From assembly GCA_000697055.1 (NCBI GenBank), contig JNDT01002323.1, positions 1 to 47,500 on the forward strand: DNA of 47,500 nt, written 5' to 3'. This document shows positions 13,793 through 25,080 of this stretch, piece after piece. Source of the stretch: Saksenaea vasiformis B4078 (taxonomy: Eukaryota; Mucoromycota; Mucoromycetes; Mucorales; Saksenaeaceae). Each line of letters starts with the position of its first letter. Positions within the stretch are counted from its first letter, which is position 1. The notes below the pieces were generated by a model. That model was not told the origin of the DNA and made no database searches. It worked only from the letters and a program-made list of their open reading frames with translations. A program made the translations under genes and the position numbers.

Positions 13793-15671
13793 TCCTTTTT
13801 TCTCTGTGGCTCGAGAAAAGAGAGGTTATAGAAAGGAAAAATGGTGTCGAAGAGGTCATTTAAAGTCCGGGAAAATTTCCCATTTTAGCTCCAGCATGAA
13901 AGTACAGTCTACAGCTCGTGTATGAGGGAAGCGTATAGAAGTCGCGGCCCAAAATGAATATTAATTGATCCTTATTCAAGTTTAGCAACGCGGATTATTA
14001 TAACCAGATGTAAACCTTTGACCAGCAAACAATCAAGAACTTTGACCCATATCCTGCCTCAAATCGAAGGTGTATTTTCTGTATGAACTAGAATTCTTCC
14101 TTCTCAGAAGGTAAGACTAAATTCCTCTCGCATTTGATTTCTCCAGCTACTGGACAGATTAAACTGTAGATACTTACTGTAGGCTACTTGGTCTATCCAT
14201 ATACATCAGTACTAGGCATTGTATTAACGATTGCATCACGAGGGAATTGTCTTGTGCCGACGGGGAGGTTCACATTGAATTCATGTGGAACTTTTGCTCA
14301 AGTTTAGTCAGTTTTTCTATAGCTGGGAAAGCAATTCTGTTCCTGGTTTAAATGTATTTCCGTACTACACCGTTGACAATGTTAGTAGTAAGTGTATGAA
14401 GTACGTCATCCAAATATTACTTTGCATCGATACCAACTCAAATCTGCGGTGAGGAGCAGTGTATCTTTGCGCAAAGAAACAAATATCTTCACTTCTAGAT
14501 CAAAGGCGCATTGTGCTGGTCCATTGTGACAGGTTCCCCAACGCACCAAGCGGAACGCGTAAAGTGACCGTATTTAAAGGGACGCATGAATTCTTTTTTT
14601 TTCTTTGGTTCTGTTCATTTTACATCGCCGGTATGTACTTTTAATGGAATACGCATCCAGGATCACTCATGTCTTTTCACGTATTGTTTAGCCTGTATGA
14701 CCACTGTCCCGAACAGTCTCGGCTGTAGTGCGTTTATGATCCATCATTTAAGTCAGGAAAATAAATAATATCGCGCTCAGCATCACCCGTCATGTACAAT
14801 AGATCGCTGGACGTTGTATCGCTTCAAGTCCTCTGCAGTGCGTTTTAATTGGTCACTTTCAGTGCCAATCTCCTCCTCTTCTCCCACTCCCACCCATCAC
14901 GGTGCGGGGTGCGGCCGTCATGAACTCATGGAAATACCCTTCGGGGGTAAGTAAAATGACATCCAAGTATTATTCGACTTACTAAACCATGAACGAATTT
15001 TTATGCTGCCTATATGAATTGCGCGTCCATCGAGGGGCCTCGATGATGTAAGCAGTGTATGAATTTGTTGCCAACTTATGTATTAACGAACGCATATTTG
15101 ATTCTTTTCTTAGCGTAATAGTGGTTCCTCATGGACGCAAAATTTAAATAGATTAGCGTAAAAACTTGTTCAATAAGCAGTATGATAGTGAAACTAAGGG
15201 CAGGACATTTTGAAAGTGAATAAATAAAGCGAAAAATTTCAATAACTCGAAGTTGGAACAATTGCCTACCCTGCAATTTGATATGTAGGAGATATCATGC
15301 ATACCAGGCAGAAAGGCGGGATGGACGTCGCATTTAAACCCAGTCCAAATGGGATGTGGCTGTCCGTCGAAGCTCCGCTCTAGGCTGCACGTTTCTCAGC
15401 TTCTTCAAGCCCTTCGTCGCAAATTTCCCAGCACTCAGGAATTAGGCGTCGTGGACACCGGAGCTGGCATGCACAGTGATAAGATCTGGTAGGTTTTTTT
15501 ATCTGAAAGTAAGATAGGAGTGAGGCCCATGCTAAATGCTAGTATTTCCAACGTGTGAACAAAGGGAATCAAACGCAGTATCAGTGACGTTTAACAGTAA
15601 AGGACCCATTAGTCGTTGCGGAAAGCCAGGTATAGAATCATTCTGGGTTATGATATGGAAATGGGAGGTGT
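13793..15671. promoter_or_regulatory. Divergent promoter region between VPS13 and SET2
   Basis: About 1.9 kb without a confidently recognised gene, upstream of both VPS13 (minus) and SET2 (plus). Two points stand out. At ~14870-14945 a pyrimidine-rich stretch precedes an ATG that opens MNSWKYPSG and runs straight into a strong donor, GGGGTAAGT. At ~15382-15485 a plus-strand open stretch reads like coding sequence (LLQALRRKFPSTQELGVV) and ends in GTAGGT. Either could be an upstream exon of SET2 or a short separate transcript. No TATA or other element is claimed. Confidence 0.45.
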
Positions 15672-18600
15672 ATGTTGGAGAATTTAACAAGGGATGCTCT
15701 GATTTGGACAGTACTGGACACCAGAAATCTGATCAAAGGCACTGCTTTTCTGTCGTTACCTACGACAGGGAAAGTCGATGGTTTTCATTCGAGAGTTACT
15801 ACGTCAGCACTGCAACAAAAAGGCATCATGTGGGATGTGGACGAGAAGGAGGATCCTGACGATGCTCAGCATACTAGCAATGCGTGTAGGGACATTCCAC
15901 CAACAGAGCAGCTCAGTTCTACATCCCTTACAGCGCAGAAGAGTGACGATACTGACTCAGAGATTGATGTGGTGGACGAGGACGACATAAACGACCCAAC
16001 AGACTACATCGATGTTGTGGGAGACAGCCCTGAAAGCATGAATATGAGCATGGATATGAATGCCCTTTCACTAAAGAAGGAACAGGAGGTTTCCAGTGAT
16101 AATAAAGACGGTGCATTTTCCGCGAAGGAGGGTTCACCGGACTACCCCGAGCTGTTTGCAAAGTACGGCTCCAAAAGATTACCGCAACAACCTATGGAGC
16201 CCTCATCTGGCAAATTGGAGCGAGATTCATCTCCTGATGCTGGGACGATGGAGGACGAGCAGTCTGATGAGTGTAAGTAACGGCATGTACAGTGTCGTAG
16301 TAAAGGAACTACTGTGGTTGATTTTTTCCTTTTCTTTTCTCTTTTCCTTTTTTTGTTCTGCAGACGTAGGCACGCAACGCTCAGCCTCCTCAGCAGACGA
16401 CAAGACCATGGACAACTGTTCACTGCCTCTTGATCTGCCGTCAGCAACCTCGGAGGCGATGCAGACTTACGAAAATATAACGTCTAATATTTATTGTGGT
16501 TCAGCAACAGGAAGATCCATTGCAGAAGAGTCCATGCCATGCGAATGCAAGTATGATCCCGATGTGGATGAGCCTAGTGCAGCATGTGGTCGCGATGAAA
16601 TTTGCATAAACAGAATGATGTTTATGGAATGTGTTGTGGACGACTGTCCCTGTGGCAGGTACTGTCGGAATCGCAGGTTTCAGCTTTGCCAGTATGCCCG
16701 GGTTGACGTAATAAACGCCGATAAAAAGGGATACGGGTTGCGGGCACTAACAGATCTGCCGCGGTAAGTTTGACACATGCTTGGATCGACTGGTTAATGA
16801 TGTATTATGTTCAGAAATGCGTTTATTATGGAATATATTGGCGAAGTCATTCCAAATAGCGAGTTCATCCGACGAACAAGGAAATACGAAACAGAAGGGC
16901 TTAAACATTACTACTTCATGACATTAAAAACAGATGAGGTAACGAGCAGGTCTGTATTCTGAGGTGTGCCCTTTAACGGACAGTGGTAGATCATCGATGC
17001 TACCAAGAAAGGTTGTCTTGCAAGGTTCATTAACCATTCCTGCAATCCCAATTGTGTCACTCAGAAATGGGTCATCGGCAAGAAAATGCGTATTGGAATT
17101 TTCACAAGTCGATCCGTCAAGGCTGGCCAGGAACTGACATTCGATTACAAATTTGAGCGCTATGGGTAAACAGTACAAACCCTAGTTATCGTAGTAATTA
17201 GACATGTGTAGTGCGGTCGCTCAGAAATGCTATTGCGGTGAACCAAATTGTAAAGGTTACATTGGTGGAACGGTAGAAAAAACAACAAATGAGGAATCAT
17301 TTGCCGTACCGAGAATGCAGCCAACGGATGATGAGGACGATTTAGACACCTACGGGGCCATTCTGCCGACACAAAAGAAGACGACAAAAAAGCGCAACAA
17401 GCTACCACAGCCTCTTCAGGATATTGATGAAGTGCAGACGTTTGTTAAGAAAATGCTGGATTCCGTGGGCAAACCACATCTGGTCAACAAGCTACTATTA
17501 CGGTTGGAACTCACTAATCCAAACAATTCGACTGGCAGAGAAATCCTCAAGAAATTTATCCGTCTCCACGGCCTAAAAATGCTCAAATTTTGGCTTGGGG
17601 AATGGAAGAACGATGAAGGAATCGTCCTGAAAGTCAGTCGCTGACATAGGCGATAAATGGGTACTTACCATTCCAAGTAGGTATTGTACGGGCTTGATCA
17701 ACTGCCTTTAGCCAACAGAAACGGTTTAGAAGACTGCAAAATGATTGATGTTGTGCAAAAGTTCACAAGTTATGCGAATGAGGATATCAGCGCTGCATCT
17801 CAGAAGCTTTTAGAGAAATGGAGTCAACTGAAGAGCGTCTATCGAATTCCAAAAAGAACTGTATGTGGCATCATTTATCTATCGTTAGCTAATCCGATAT
17901 GATGTTATTCTGTAGTATACCGAGTCCAAACCTGAGGAATCCAATGAGTTGGGTAAGTTACCTTTCTTATACTTAATGTACAAAGGTGTTGACACCAGTT
18001 GTAGAAAATAGCGAGCAACGTGAAACAACCTCTACGGAAATTGCTCCGATGTCAAAAAAGATGCGATTTAGTTCAACTCGCGAGTTCTTTGACCCTGACG
18101 ACGACTATTTTGAATACCTGTCGCTTGATGCGACAGTGGTAGAAATAGAATGGAAGATGCGATATCCCCCACGACCGATAATCCCTACTGCACCTCGCGC
18201 AATGTTAGACTATGCCGCAGCTGGAGATCTATATCATGCATATTACCAAGAATTTGGAAATAACTATATGACACGAGATACACAATACGTCCAACCAGGA
18301 GCCGCATATATTGGTGGCAAAGGACAGAATGAGGCATACGACTATATGCAGTTACCCGATCTTGGTTCGCAGTACGCTCAATCACTTGATCCGTATGCGG
18401 ATGCTACAGCATCTTACTATGCATCGACCTACCAAGAACCATCCTGTCCAGCAACTACGACAGAAGCTGATGGGAGAAAATTACCTGCACATTGGAGGTC
18501 TGCATTGACAGAGGAAGGTGTTATTTATTACTACAACACCGTAACAAGGAAATCACAATGGCAGTACCCAGAAGAGAAAGCGAGTTCAATTGAAGGCGTT

Positions 18601-19148
18601 GATCAAGGTCAAATAGAAGGATTAGTGGAATTGGCGATACTAGAATCTGAAAAGAAGAAACTTCGTCAAGCAAGTGGGTCGAGTCCTGCGATGTCGTCAA
18701 CAAGCAAGCAAGGACGATCACCACAGCATTCAATGACACCTACTGCTAGTACCAGTGGATCTACAGATGCATTATCTGTAGGCGAAGATAATAACGGGGG
18801 ACCTTATCTTAACGAAATTGATCTTAAGAAGGAGGTTGGAAAAGTCGTTACAAAGTACCTGAGTGCAAAACACCAGTCGCTGTGGAAAGGTGATAAGCAT
18901 TTGTTTAAGGAATTAGCACGGAAGGTAAGGAAGGCAGTATTTAGACGTTTATTAACATGAATTGATACTAGATCACGCATCATATCGTCGATCGTGAGAT
19001 ACATTCTGGACGAAAAATTCGAGCCCTGACCAGCCCCCTTCGGCTCAAGATTGAAAGGTTTATAGATTCACATGGAGCAGACATCGTAATGAAGCTGAAC
19101 CGCAACAAAAAGCCATCCTCGTCATCCTTGAGCTTAACACCACGATAA
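15672..19148 (+). CDS. SET2: SET2-type histone H3 lysine-36 methyltransferase
   Basis: Methylates H3K36 in the wake of elongating RNA polymerase II. Nine exons: 15672-16272, 16364-16763, 16815-16938, 16990-17165, 17212-17632, 17681-17860, 17916-17952, 17999-18924, 18972-19148; the sum is 3,042 nt (1,013 aa). Domains in order: acidic, serine-rich N-terminus; AWS (cysteines around [17 protein letters not shown] and [13 protein letters not shown]); SET with [11 protein letters not shown], the S-adenosylmethionine-binding [11 protein letters not shown] and [12 protein letters not shown]; post-[19 protein letters not shown]; a helical middle segment; a WW domain ([19 protein letters not shown]); and a C-terminal SRI region, the polymerase CTD-binding module ([15 protein letters not shown] onward). 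This order matches fungal Set2. The start is uncertain: ATG 15672 follows an in-frame stop at 15651, ATG 15828 is also possible, and upstream exons may exist. Confidence 0.93.
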
Positions 19149-19819
19149 AAAAAAAGTATCACTCCTGCAACTTCCTTAACCTCCACCTTCCTGATAGCTT
19201 CATCCCGAAAGACTATTGCACACCACCAACCTAGTGTTATATTTATGTAATGTTTCGCTGTCGTTTGTAAATACATTTGTTTGGCTTTGTTTATTCTAAC
19301 ATGTACCCGATTCTTTAATTCTGAAATTCTAGCACAAAAACTCAAGACTTCCTTTGGTATATTGCATCGATACATGTTGATGTGATTTGCTGCATCGGTT
19401 CCTTTCATAGCAGATCTTGTGCAAATTTTTATTGAATGTGCCAAAATCAAACCCTGGGATGCATGACTCCAAAAGACGAAACCGGTCGTTATTGCTAAAT
19501 AATGGGCTCTCTTCTCAACGAACGCCAGTTTCCCCTTCTTGTTACCCGTGACGCTTTTAAGATATTGCTTTTTGATTTTCAAGTCGTTGTAAGTTCAAGT
19601 ACGCTTTTTAGGCCAACTGTATAATCCTGAGATCAATACTTATAATGGGAAGAGGAGACTATGAAAGGTAGAGCTTCATTGACGATGTGAGGTCAGATTC
19701 GAAAAACGCCTAGACTCCTTGGAATTAGATCAGGATGACGGTAAATTCAACAGCGGGCGAAGGGTACTAGCTGTAAGAACACCCTTAGTGTAGTGACCTC
19801 GCAAATAAAAATGTGGTCA
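19149..19819. other. SET2 3' flank, no gene recognised
   Basis: About 670 bp between the SET2 stop and the left inverted arm. A 200-codon minus-strand frame (18980-19582) spans the SET2 last exon antisense and shows no domain, so I read it as chance. Nothing else is recognised. Confidence 0.5.
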
Positions 19820-20743
19820 AGCGCTACAGCCGGAAAAATATATAGTGACGAGACAATAAAGTATTGTTCAGATCCTGTTTTTTCTTTTTTTTTTTTTACA
19901 AAAAAGAGGTTTTGCCTTTTTATACTATTGCTATGTAGAGGGCGGCAAAGACTGTTCTACTGTGGAAAAGCTTAGATATGTTGATAGAAATCGCAATGAA
20001 AGGTATTGATAGTACACGGGCCTGTCAGCTATCAGCATTCTGTAGAAAAAATAATCAATAAAATAAGCATTTGACGTAATTAAAGGTGAAACTGTCACTG
20101 CAACTATTCTTTGTTTGACCAGATAATTTATAATCCACCGCTCTTTCTTGCCAGTCATTTGCAAGATGAATAGTTCTCTCTTTCCGTTGTGGTATGTCTA
20201 ATGATGTCATGACCGACGTATTTTCCAAGATCATGGAGATAATTGTATCTCAACGACATATTCCAGTTGTTATATACCTCACTTTATTGTAAAACTGCCT
20301 ATCGTAATCTCGAAAATAATACACAGCGTTGAAAAAAAGAACGGAAGTGAAGGAGATTTTAGAGTTTACAAGCGGTTATACAAGTTAGTTTTCTACATCA
20401 GGCGGAGAGAGAAAGAGTTGGAAATACATTGGTAAAGACCATTTTCAAGTCAAAAGATCAAGATGGCTCTGCTTTAGCGTTTTCTCGTACCAGTGAGCAG
20501 AATTTTTCGGAGATCCATAAAGTTGGAACTGAATTCCAAGCAATTGCTTTGCCGTTTCGGATTTCCTTAGTTTGGGCTTGTACCTTTTTTGTTGTTCCAA
20601 CAGACATATCCTACATAAGCGAAGCGATACAATTGGTAAGCAGAAATTGATAATAAATAAATATCCAACTGAATTATTCATTGCGACGTTGATATACCTT
20701 TAGCTGTTGAAGTCGGAATACAACACCAGGTATTAGAGCAACT
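19820..20743 (-). repeat. Left arm of long inverted repeat
   Basis: Reverse complement matches 26197-27093 over nearly its whole length. Over 237 compared bases (20445-20681) I count four differences. The homology starts at AGCGCTACAGCCGG on the outer side and ends at CCAGGTATTA on the inner side. This arm carries an extra ~35-bp T/A-rich stretch near 19880-19915 that is absent from the right arm. Read on the minus strand, its inner end codes for a C-terminal peptide (LIPGVVFRLQQLKVYQRRNE, stop 20674-20676), followed by ~850 bp of 3' flank. The outer edges do not show clear terminal motifs or target-site duplications, so a cut-and-paste transposon end is not established. Confidence 0.85.
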
Positions 20744-20753
20744 TTTTTCTTAG

Positions 20754-20860
20754 GAACCATACCAAATTCCCGGCCCGGAGATCAATAAGGTTTAGGGTAG
20801 TTCTGGTGGGTGTGCGGTTCTGCAACATATGGTTCCAAAAAGTACGGGTCTGATTAGCAA
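20754..20860 (+). repeat. Dispersed 5'-end repeat, copy A
   Basis: Begins ACCATACCAAATTCCC, contains AGGGTAGTTCTGGTGGGTG and ends at a start codon followed by GCTCCTAAGAGATCTG. A diverged second copy in the same orientation lies at 28474-28566; by eye they agree at roughly three quarters of positions over ~80 bp. This suggests the promoter or 5' leader of a repeated gene or element. Confidence 0.5.
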
Positions 20861-21317
20861 TGGCTCCTAAGAGATCTGCTCCCAAGAGATCTGAAGAAGG
20901 CGGACTTGAGAAGCCTGTACAGGAAGAAATTAGTAAGTGATGACTATTGAAAGAGCCGCTGTACTTACAAACCGAAAAAAAGAAAAGAGTGAGTGGGAGG
21001 GCTACGGAAACGAAAGCGCACCTCAACCACCTCGAATTATCAATCACACAGTTAACTCATACGAATGGATTACTGCATCAGCGCTTACTGAAGAAATAAC
21101 AAAAATAGGGAAAGCAAAGGTAAAGAAAAGAAAAGGGTAACACATACCGGACTAGCTTATGAAGGGACCATCTGAAACATGTTCCCCAATCTCATTGAAC
21201 TTTTCGCACGCTGCTTATCCAAGACAGTGGAATTCATGTATAGAGTCGAAGCGTATCCCTTTGGACTCATGCGTAACTAAAGAGCCACCGCAATTAAATG
21301 AACATGATACGAAGTAA
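20860..21317 (+). CDS. Possible small multi-exon gene beginning MAPKRSAPKRSEE
   Basis: Unrecognised, tentative. ATG 20860 follows the dispersed repeat. A reading that splices in frame is exons 20860-20932, 20983-21119 and 21156-21317, giving 123 aa. The first intron (50 nt) has GTAAGT and a normal acceptor; the second would be only 36 nt, which is short. Without it the frame ends seven codons later (KVKKRKG). The predicted product is basic at the N-terminus and then hydrophilic, with no domain or membrane segment I can name. A donor-like GTAAGC near 21313 means the gene could extend further. The duplicated 5' end at ~28.5 kb suggests a member of a repeated family, perhaps the first open frame of a mobile element. 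The overlapping minus-strand frame 21277-21594 is a weaker alternative. Confidence 0.3.
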
Positions 21318-21710
21318 GCGCAGACATGATTTTTTTTATGAAGGTAAGGTCTCCAATTGGTTGCGCATTTCCATTCGGATTGACAGCCCCAACCAAAGTT
21401 GAGTCCATCCAAATCAAGTTCGTTAAACACGTCAAAAAGATATGAGCAAACACCGGTGTGACGGATAAATCAAGTATCTTCTTTTCATTGCTGACAGATA
21501 CTTTTGTAAAAAGTGATATGGAAAAATGCCCTCCAGACAGCTTATTCACGTTTCCTTTTTTTTTTTTGGAGTGCCAAATGAGGGTCGTAGTCACGATATT
21601 GGCGTAACTGGCATCGAGTCTGCGTTACACTCTTGTCCATCCTCAAGCTGATTGTTAAACTTGGCTTTGAACGATAAATCAATCCGATGAGCAGTGCTGA
21701 GAATTAATCC

Positions 21711-22617
21711 CTATGAAATATCGTTATCTTTAGTATCCCACTCGCCCAGTGCTTTTACCTTTAGCTGCAGAAGACCTTCAACAACAAAGGTTGTTTGAAG
21801 GATGCTGTTTGTATTAGTAACCAATTCTAATTCGTCAAGCTGAACAAGACGATATATAGCTTCATACTCTAAATCCATGCGATAGGTTTCACAACTTGAT
21901 TCTAGTATGATCAATCAATTAATCAATTTAAAAAATATTCAACGCATGGATCATTTTTTCATGGCGATTTTTTCTTAACCATTAACCCATAATCCGCATA
22001 CTTTTGGGTTTGGAACCTCAGATTTAACCAATACATCTAACACCGGCTTTATTTCTTTTCCCAATTTCGCAAGGTCAGAATAAGGGCCGCCGTTCCGACC
22101 ACCTGGTTTCTTAGCTTCAACACAAAACAAGTCAAATCTACGACCATGGACATCCACAAAGGAGGTAAAATCGGGTTCGAATTCTTCATCCATGGCCGTG
22201 CTCTTCCTCGCTCTGGTGAAAGAACTGGTTGAGTTAATCAAACATGCCTCAAGCATCACGCTGGCCCTAGTAAAAATTAAGTATTAAGACGAATTTAATG
22301 GGCAATGCGCTTTCTTACTAATGGGGCTTACCATTTATGTTTCAAGTGCTCGTCTCGGCAAAATAAATGGTCAAGAAACGTTGACAAGTATTGATGGATG
22401 AAGATGACTTCAACCAGTACGTCGTCTGACCATGTAATACATTTCTGCGTCAAGTCTTGCAAAATGCATCCAACCGAAACCAACGCTTTGTCTCTGCTTA
22501 TAACGGTAATGTCTATGTATGACTTACCGATCCTCTACTCCCATAGAACCTCTGTTTGCTCCCAGTGCCCACCATCAACGATGTACAAAACCCATTCCTC
22601 TCCGAACAAGCATATCA
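21711..22617 (-). pseudogene. Degenerate gene of a repeated family with PD-(D/E)XK-like motif
   Basis: The minus strand reads as a spliced protein of which ~270 codons can be followed. Introns at 22267-22331 (GTAAGC donor) and 21903-21979 (GTTAAG donor) join frames. Segments in order: GEEWVLYIVDGGHWEQ; an in-frame TAG at 22535-22537; KSYIDITVISRDKALVS; VLVEVIFIHQYLSTFLDHLF; EEFEPDFTSFVDVHGRRF; then DLFCVEAKKPGG, LAKLGKEIKPVLDVLV, VCGLWVN, and TYRMDLEYEAIYRL. The PDF and VEAK elements about 16 residues apart fit the PD-(D/E)XK nuclease pattern. From memory, the LGKE...TYRMDL region resembles uncharacterised, many-copy Mucoromycota proteins. A second copy of that region lies at 25970-26261. Whether the TAG kills the gene or the true start lies after it is unclear. 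Nuclease function is inference only. Confidence 0.5.
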
Positions 22618-22685
22618 GAGGTCATCATAATAGCTCCTTAGTTTATGCGAAGAAAGAACAGGCTCGTACGTCCATTCAGGAGTAA

Positions 22686-22838
22686 CTTAGAGACAATTCG
22701 AGTGGCTACTATGCTTGCAACAAGAAATGCATCCGCGACCAGCGTCTCGTACTTGCCCGGCAGAAGAAGGCAGAGGAATTCGCCGTGACGATACGTCAGA
22801 ACGGGCATGGCATCAGAGCGATCTCGGAGGAGAAGACA
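22686..22838 (+). other. Short coding-like stretch with cysteine pair
   Basis: The plus strand is open from ~22686 and reads GYYACNKKCIRDQRLVLA followed by RQKKAEEFAVTIRQNG. The composition is rich in K, R and E, with a C-x3-C pair. It sits between two minus-strand family remnants (21711-22617 and 22848-23569). No start, splice partner or family is recognised; it could be a relic exon of an element on the other strand or chance. Confidence 0.25.
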
Positions 22839-22847
22839 ATGAGCTTG

Positions 22848-23569
22848 CTATGGATATCGATAGTCCATTGCCTTGATGGCTTTTAATAAATGTACAAGTG
22901 CAAACGCGGAGTAGCACAGATCGTGCGTGATTGGAGGCAAAGGTTGTTGATTTTGCAAAAGGTGTAAGAAAAAGAAATTTGTGAAAAGCGATCCGATGTA
23001 CGAGATGTCTTGGGTAATATTAACGGTCTCTTGTACAGCATTGATGAAATCAGGATTTTTGCAAGTGTTATGTAAGGAGGATCTGATAATAGATGTCCGT
23101 TTGAACTGTGTCGTGGCTTTTCTTTTCGGTTTATGTTCCTTGCATAACTTGCTTGAAGACCTTTGGTGAGATGTCTCTCGGCAGGACGGACACCGGAAGT
23201 CTTCGCCAGCCGCAGTCTTTTCTTGGCTTTTTTGTTCTTGTATATCCTTCCGCGCCTTGAATTTTTCCGTCCTCTTCTCATAAGCTTTTTCCGCCTTTAC
23301 CAGAGCCTTTGATTTTCTTTTACTGCCTGTTGAAGGTCCAGGAACGCAACCTATATCTTCATCGGATTTGCTTGACAGATCTATTTACTTGTAAGAACTG
23401 GCAAAGAAGTTAAGTCATGAAAGGAAATCATACCGTGTTCAACATCGTTTTCCGTATGTGTCTCAGTTGAAACTTGAAGGGTTGTATCAGTGCTTTGGTT
23501 AAAGAAGGAGCTTATCAACGTCTGGTCTTGCGGTAAAGGCTCAGTCTTGATTCTGCGTTTCTTGCGCAT
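22848..23569 (-). CDS. Zinc-knuckle-like uncharacterised protein, repeat-associated
   Basis: Two exons on the minus strand, 23434-23569 and 22848-23380, with a 53-nt intron at 23381-23433 (GTATGA donor, TAG acceptor). The product is ~222 aa: a start at MRKKRRIKTEPLPQDQ, a K/E-rich helical stretch (KALVKAEKAYEKRTEKF), then the Cys/His cluster CPSCRETSHQRSSSKLC, resembling a zinc knuckle, and a C-terminal region including NPDFINAVQETVNITQDISY. From memory, such C-x2-C...H-x(n)-C proteins recur in mobile-element-rich Mucoromycota loci; I cannot name the family. A pyrimidine tract ending in ACAG just before the ATG (23571) looks like an acceptor, so an upstream exon may exist. It lies directly upstream of, and on the same strand as, the PD-(D/E)XK-like remnant, and the two could once have been one gene. 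Confidence 0.45.
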
Positions 23570-25020
23570 GGCTGTAACAGAAAACAGTGAAAAGAGACAA
23601 AAAGAGAAACAGGAAAAAAGAAAAAAAAGAAGCAAGATGTATCTCTTGTGACATTTGCTTGATTTCGTAAATCGAGTGCACTTGACTCTTTTCATGATGA
23701 ATATTTTTCTCATCAGCACCCATTTCATCAGTTTGGTATCTTGTCATATATAATTATAGTAATCTTGTCTTTTATTCTTCATCTCGATAGATACTTCCAG
23801 AAGAAGTTAACTTTATAGCGTAAAATGTGGTCTTGGCTAAGCAGCAATAAATTGAATCTATAAAATGAAGTAATGAAAGTCTTGTTGCCAGTGCTTGATC
23901 AGTAAGAGGTGTGACTTAAATGATATGTGGTAAGAAAAAAATGTGTGTCTCAGAATGGTACATCCCTAAGGAATAGCATTGCCTTGAAAGAAGTTATACT
24001 GCAGAAAGATATATGGCAAGATGACATATAGAAATCATGCCATGCAGATAGTTACATCATAAAGTGGAGAAATAGCAAGAACCATCTCCAGAAAAGCATC
24101 GCAGGAATGGATTTAGCAAGAAGAAGCTCGGAAAGACCAAACATCGCAAGAAGAAAGTCGCAGAAAAGAGCATCGCAGAGGCAATTACTGCGAGAAATCC
24201 GGTTACAAAATCACTGCAGACCTTCGCTTTGCTCAGACCGCAGTCCTTTTAGGTTTAGTTATCTTAAAAAACAGAATTTATGTTACAAAAGGAATCACAT
24301 TAAAAGAGTACTGACATAAACGTGTTAGATATTCAGTATAGACCTAAATTTTTCTTTTGCAAGTTGCAGTAAAAACTATAAGCGAATCTGGAAAACGGAA
24401 GCAGTGTATATTGAAGCACCGCCTTATTCATCTAATCAGCATTGAAACTTTGAAGTCAAAGATTTTAATGTAAGAGATGCAAGTAGACAAAATCGTTTTC
24501 TTTTCTAATAAGGCTGATGCGGAAAGGGTTTCCGCCAACCCTGCGGAAAGCTCAAATCGATGACGTGCCTGGCGCGGATGACTGGTGCGAATAACCGGAC
24601 CCATTTTTTCTCTCATGTAGGATATCGCATCCCTTTACAAGCGACTTGACTGAAAGGTGATAACGGATGTGACATGTTCGAAGGACTTTGTAAGACATGT
24701 GGACATCTTGTCGCGAGTGGCTCCCGTGAGCTTGGTGACTATCCTATGTTATGACAATAGCCGTTGCATATGCGGTGGCAAAGATGTTTTGCTGTTACCT
24801 TGCAAACGCGGCGATTGTTCCACTATTGCTTTTATCTTCCCTCTTTTCTTTGTAAAAATAAAGATATTAGCTGATCTATCGGAAGAGTTTTACTGAGCTA
24901 AGTTGTTTAGTGTCGTTTCACGTAATATGCCAACAGTTAAATTGATTGAAGGCAAGATTGTTTCGCAAATGTAACAGCTATTTCCTTTACTCTTCTCAAG
25001 CGCACCATAGATAGAGTCAA
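23570..25020. other. Repeat-island interval, no secure gene
   Basis: About 1.45 kb. At ~23990-24200 the plus strand is purine-rich with recurring AGCAAGAA and ATCGCAG blocks at irregular spacing, an old degenerate tandem array. At 24668-24760 a plus-strand stretch reads CDMFEGLCKTCGHLVASG and may be a relic, but it has no start, splice or family. Nothing else is supported. Confidence 0.4.
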
Positions 25021-25080
25021 GTTCCGACTGACATGGCAGAGGTATCTCAGGTGCCCTACAGACGGCAAAAATTTCACGGC
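25021..25080 (+). repeat. Short inverted repeat, copy 1 (RLTWQRY)
   Basis: About 56 bp matching the reverse complement of 25821-25878 with roughly five mismatches. On the plus strand it reads RLTWQRYLRCPTDGKNFTAV. Because both copies read almost the same peptide, they are probably fragments of one coding sequence in opposite orientations rather than a functional hairpin. Confidence 0.6.

Noticed and set aside
18980..19582. 200-codon minus-strand frame after SET2
   Set aside because: Overlaps the SET2 last exon antisense, shows no domain, and has no splice or promoter signal.
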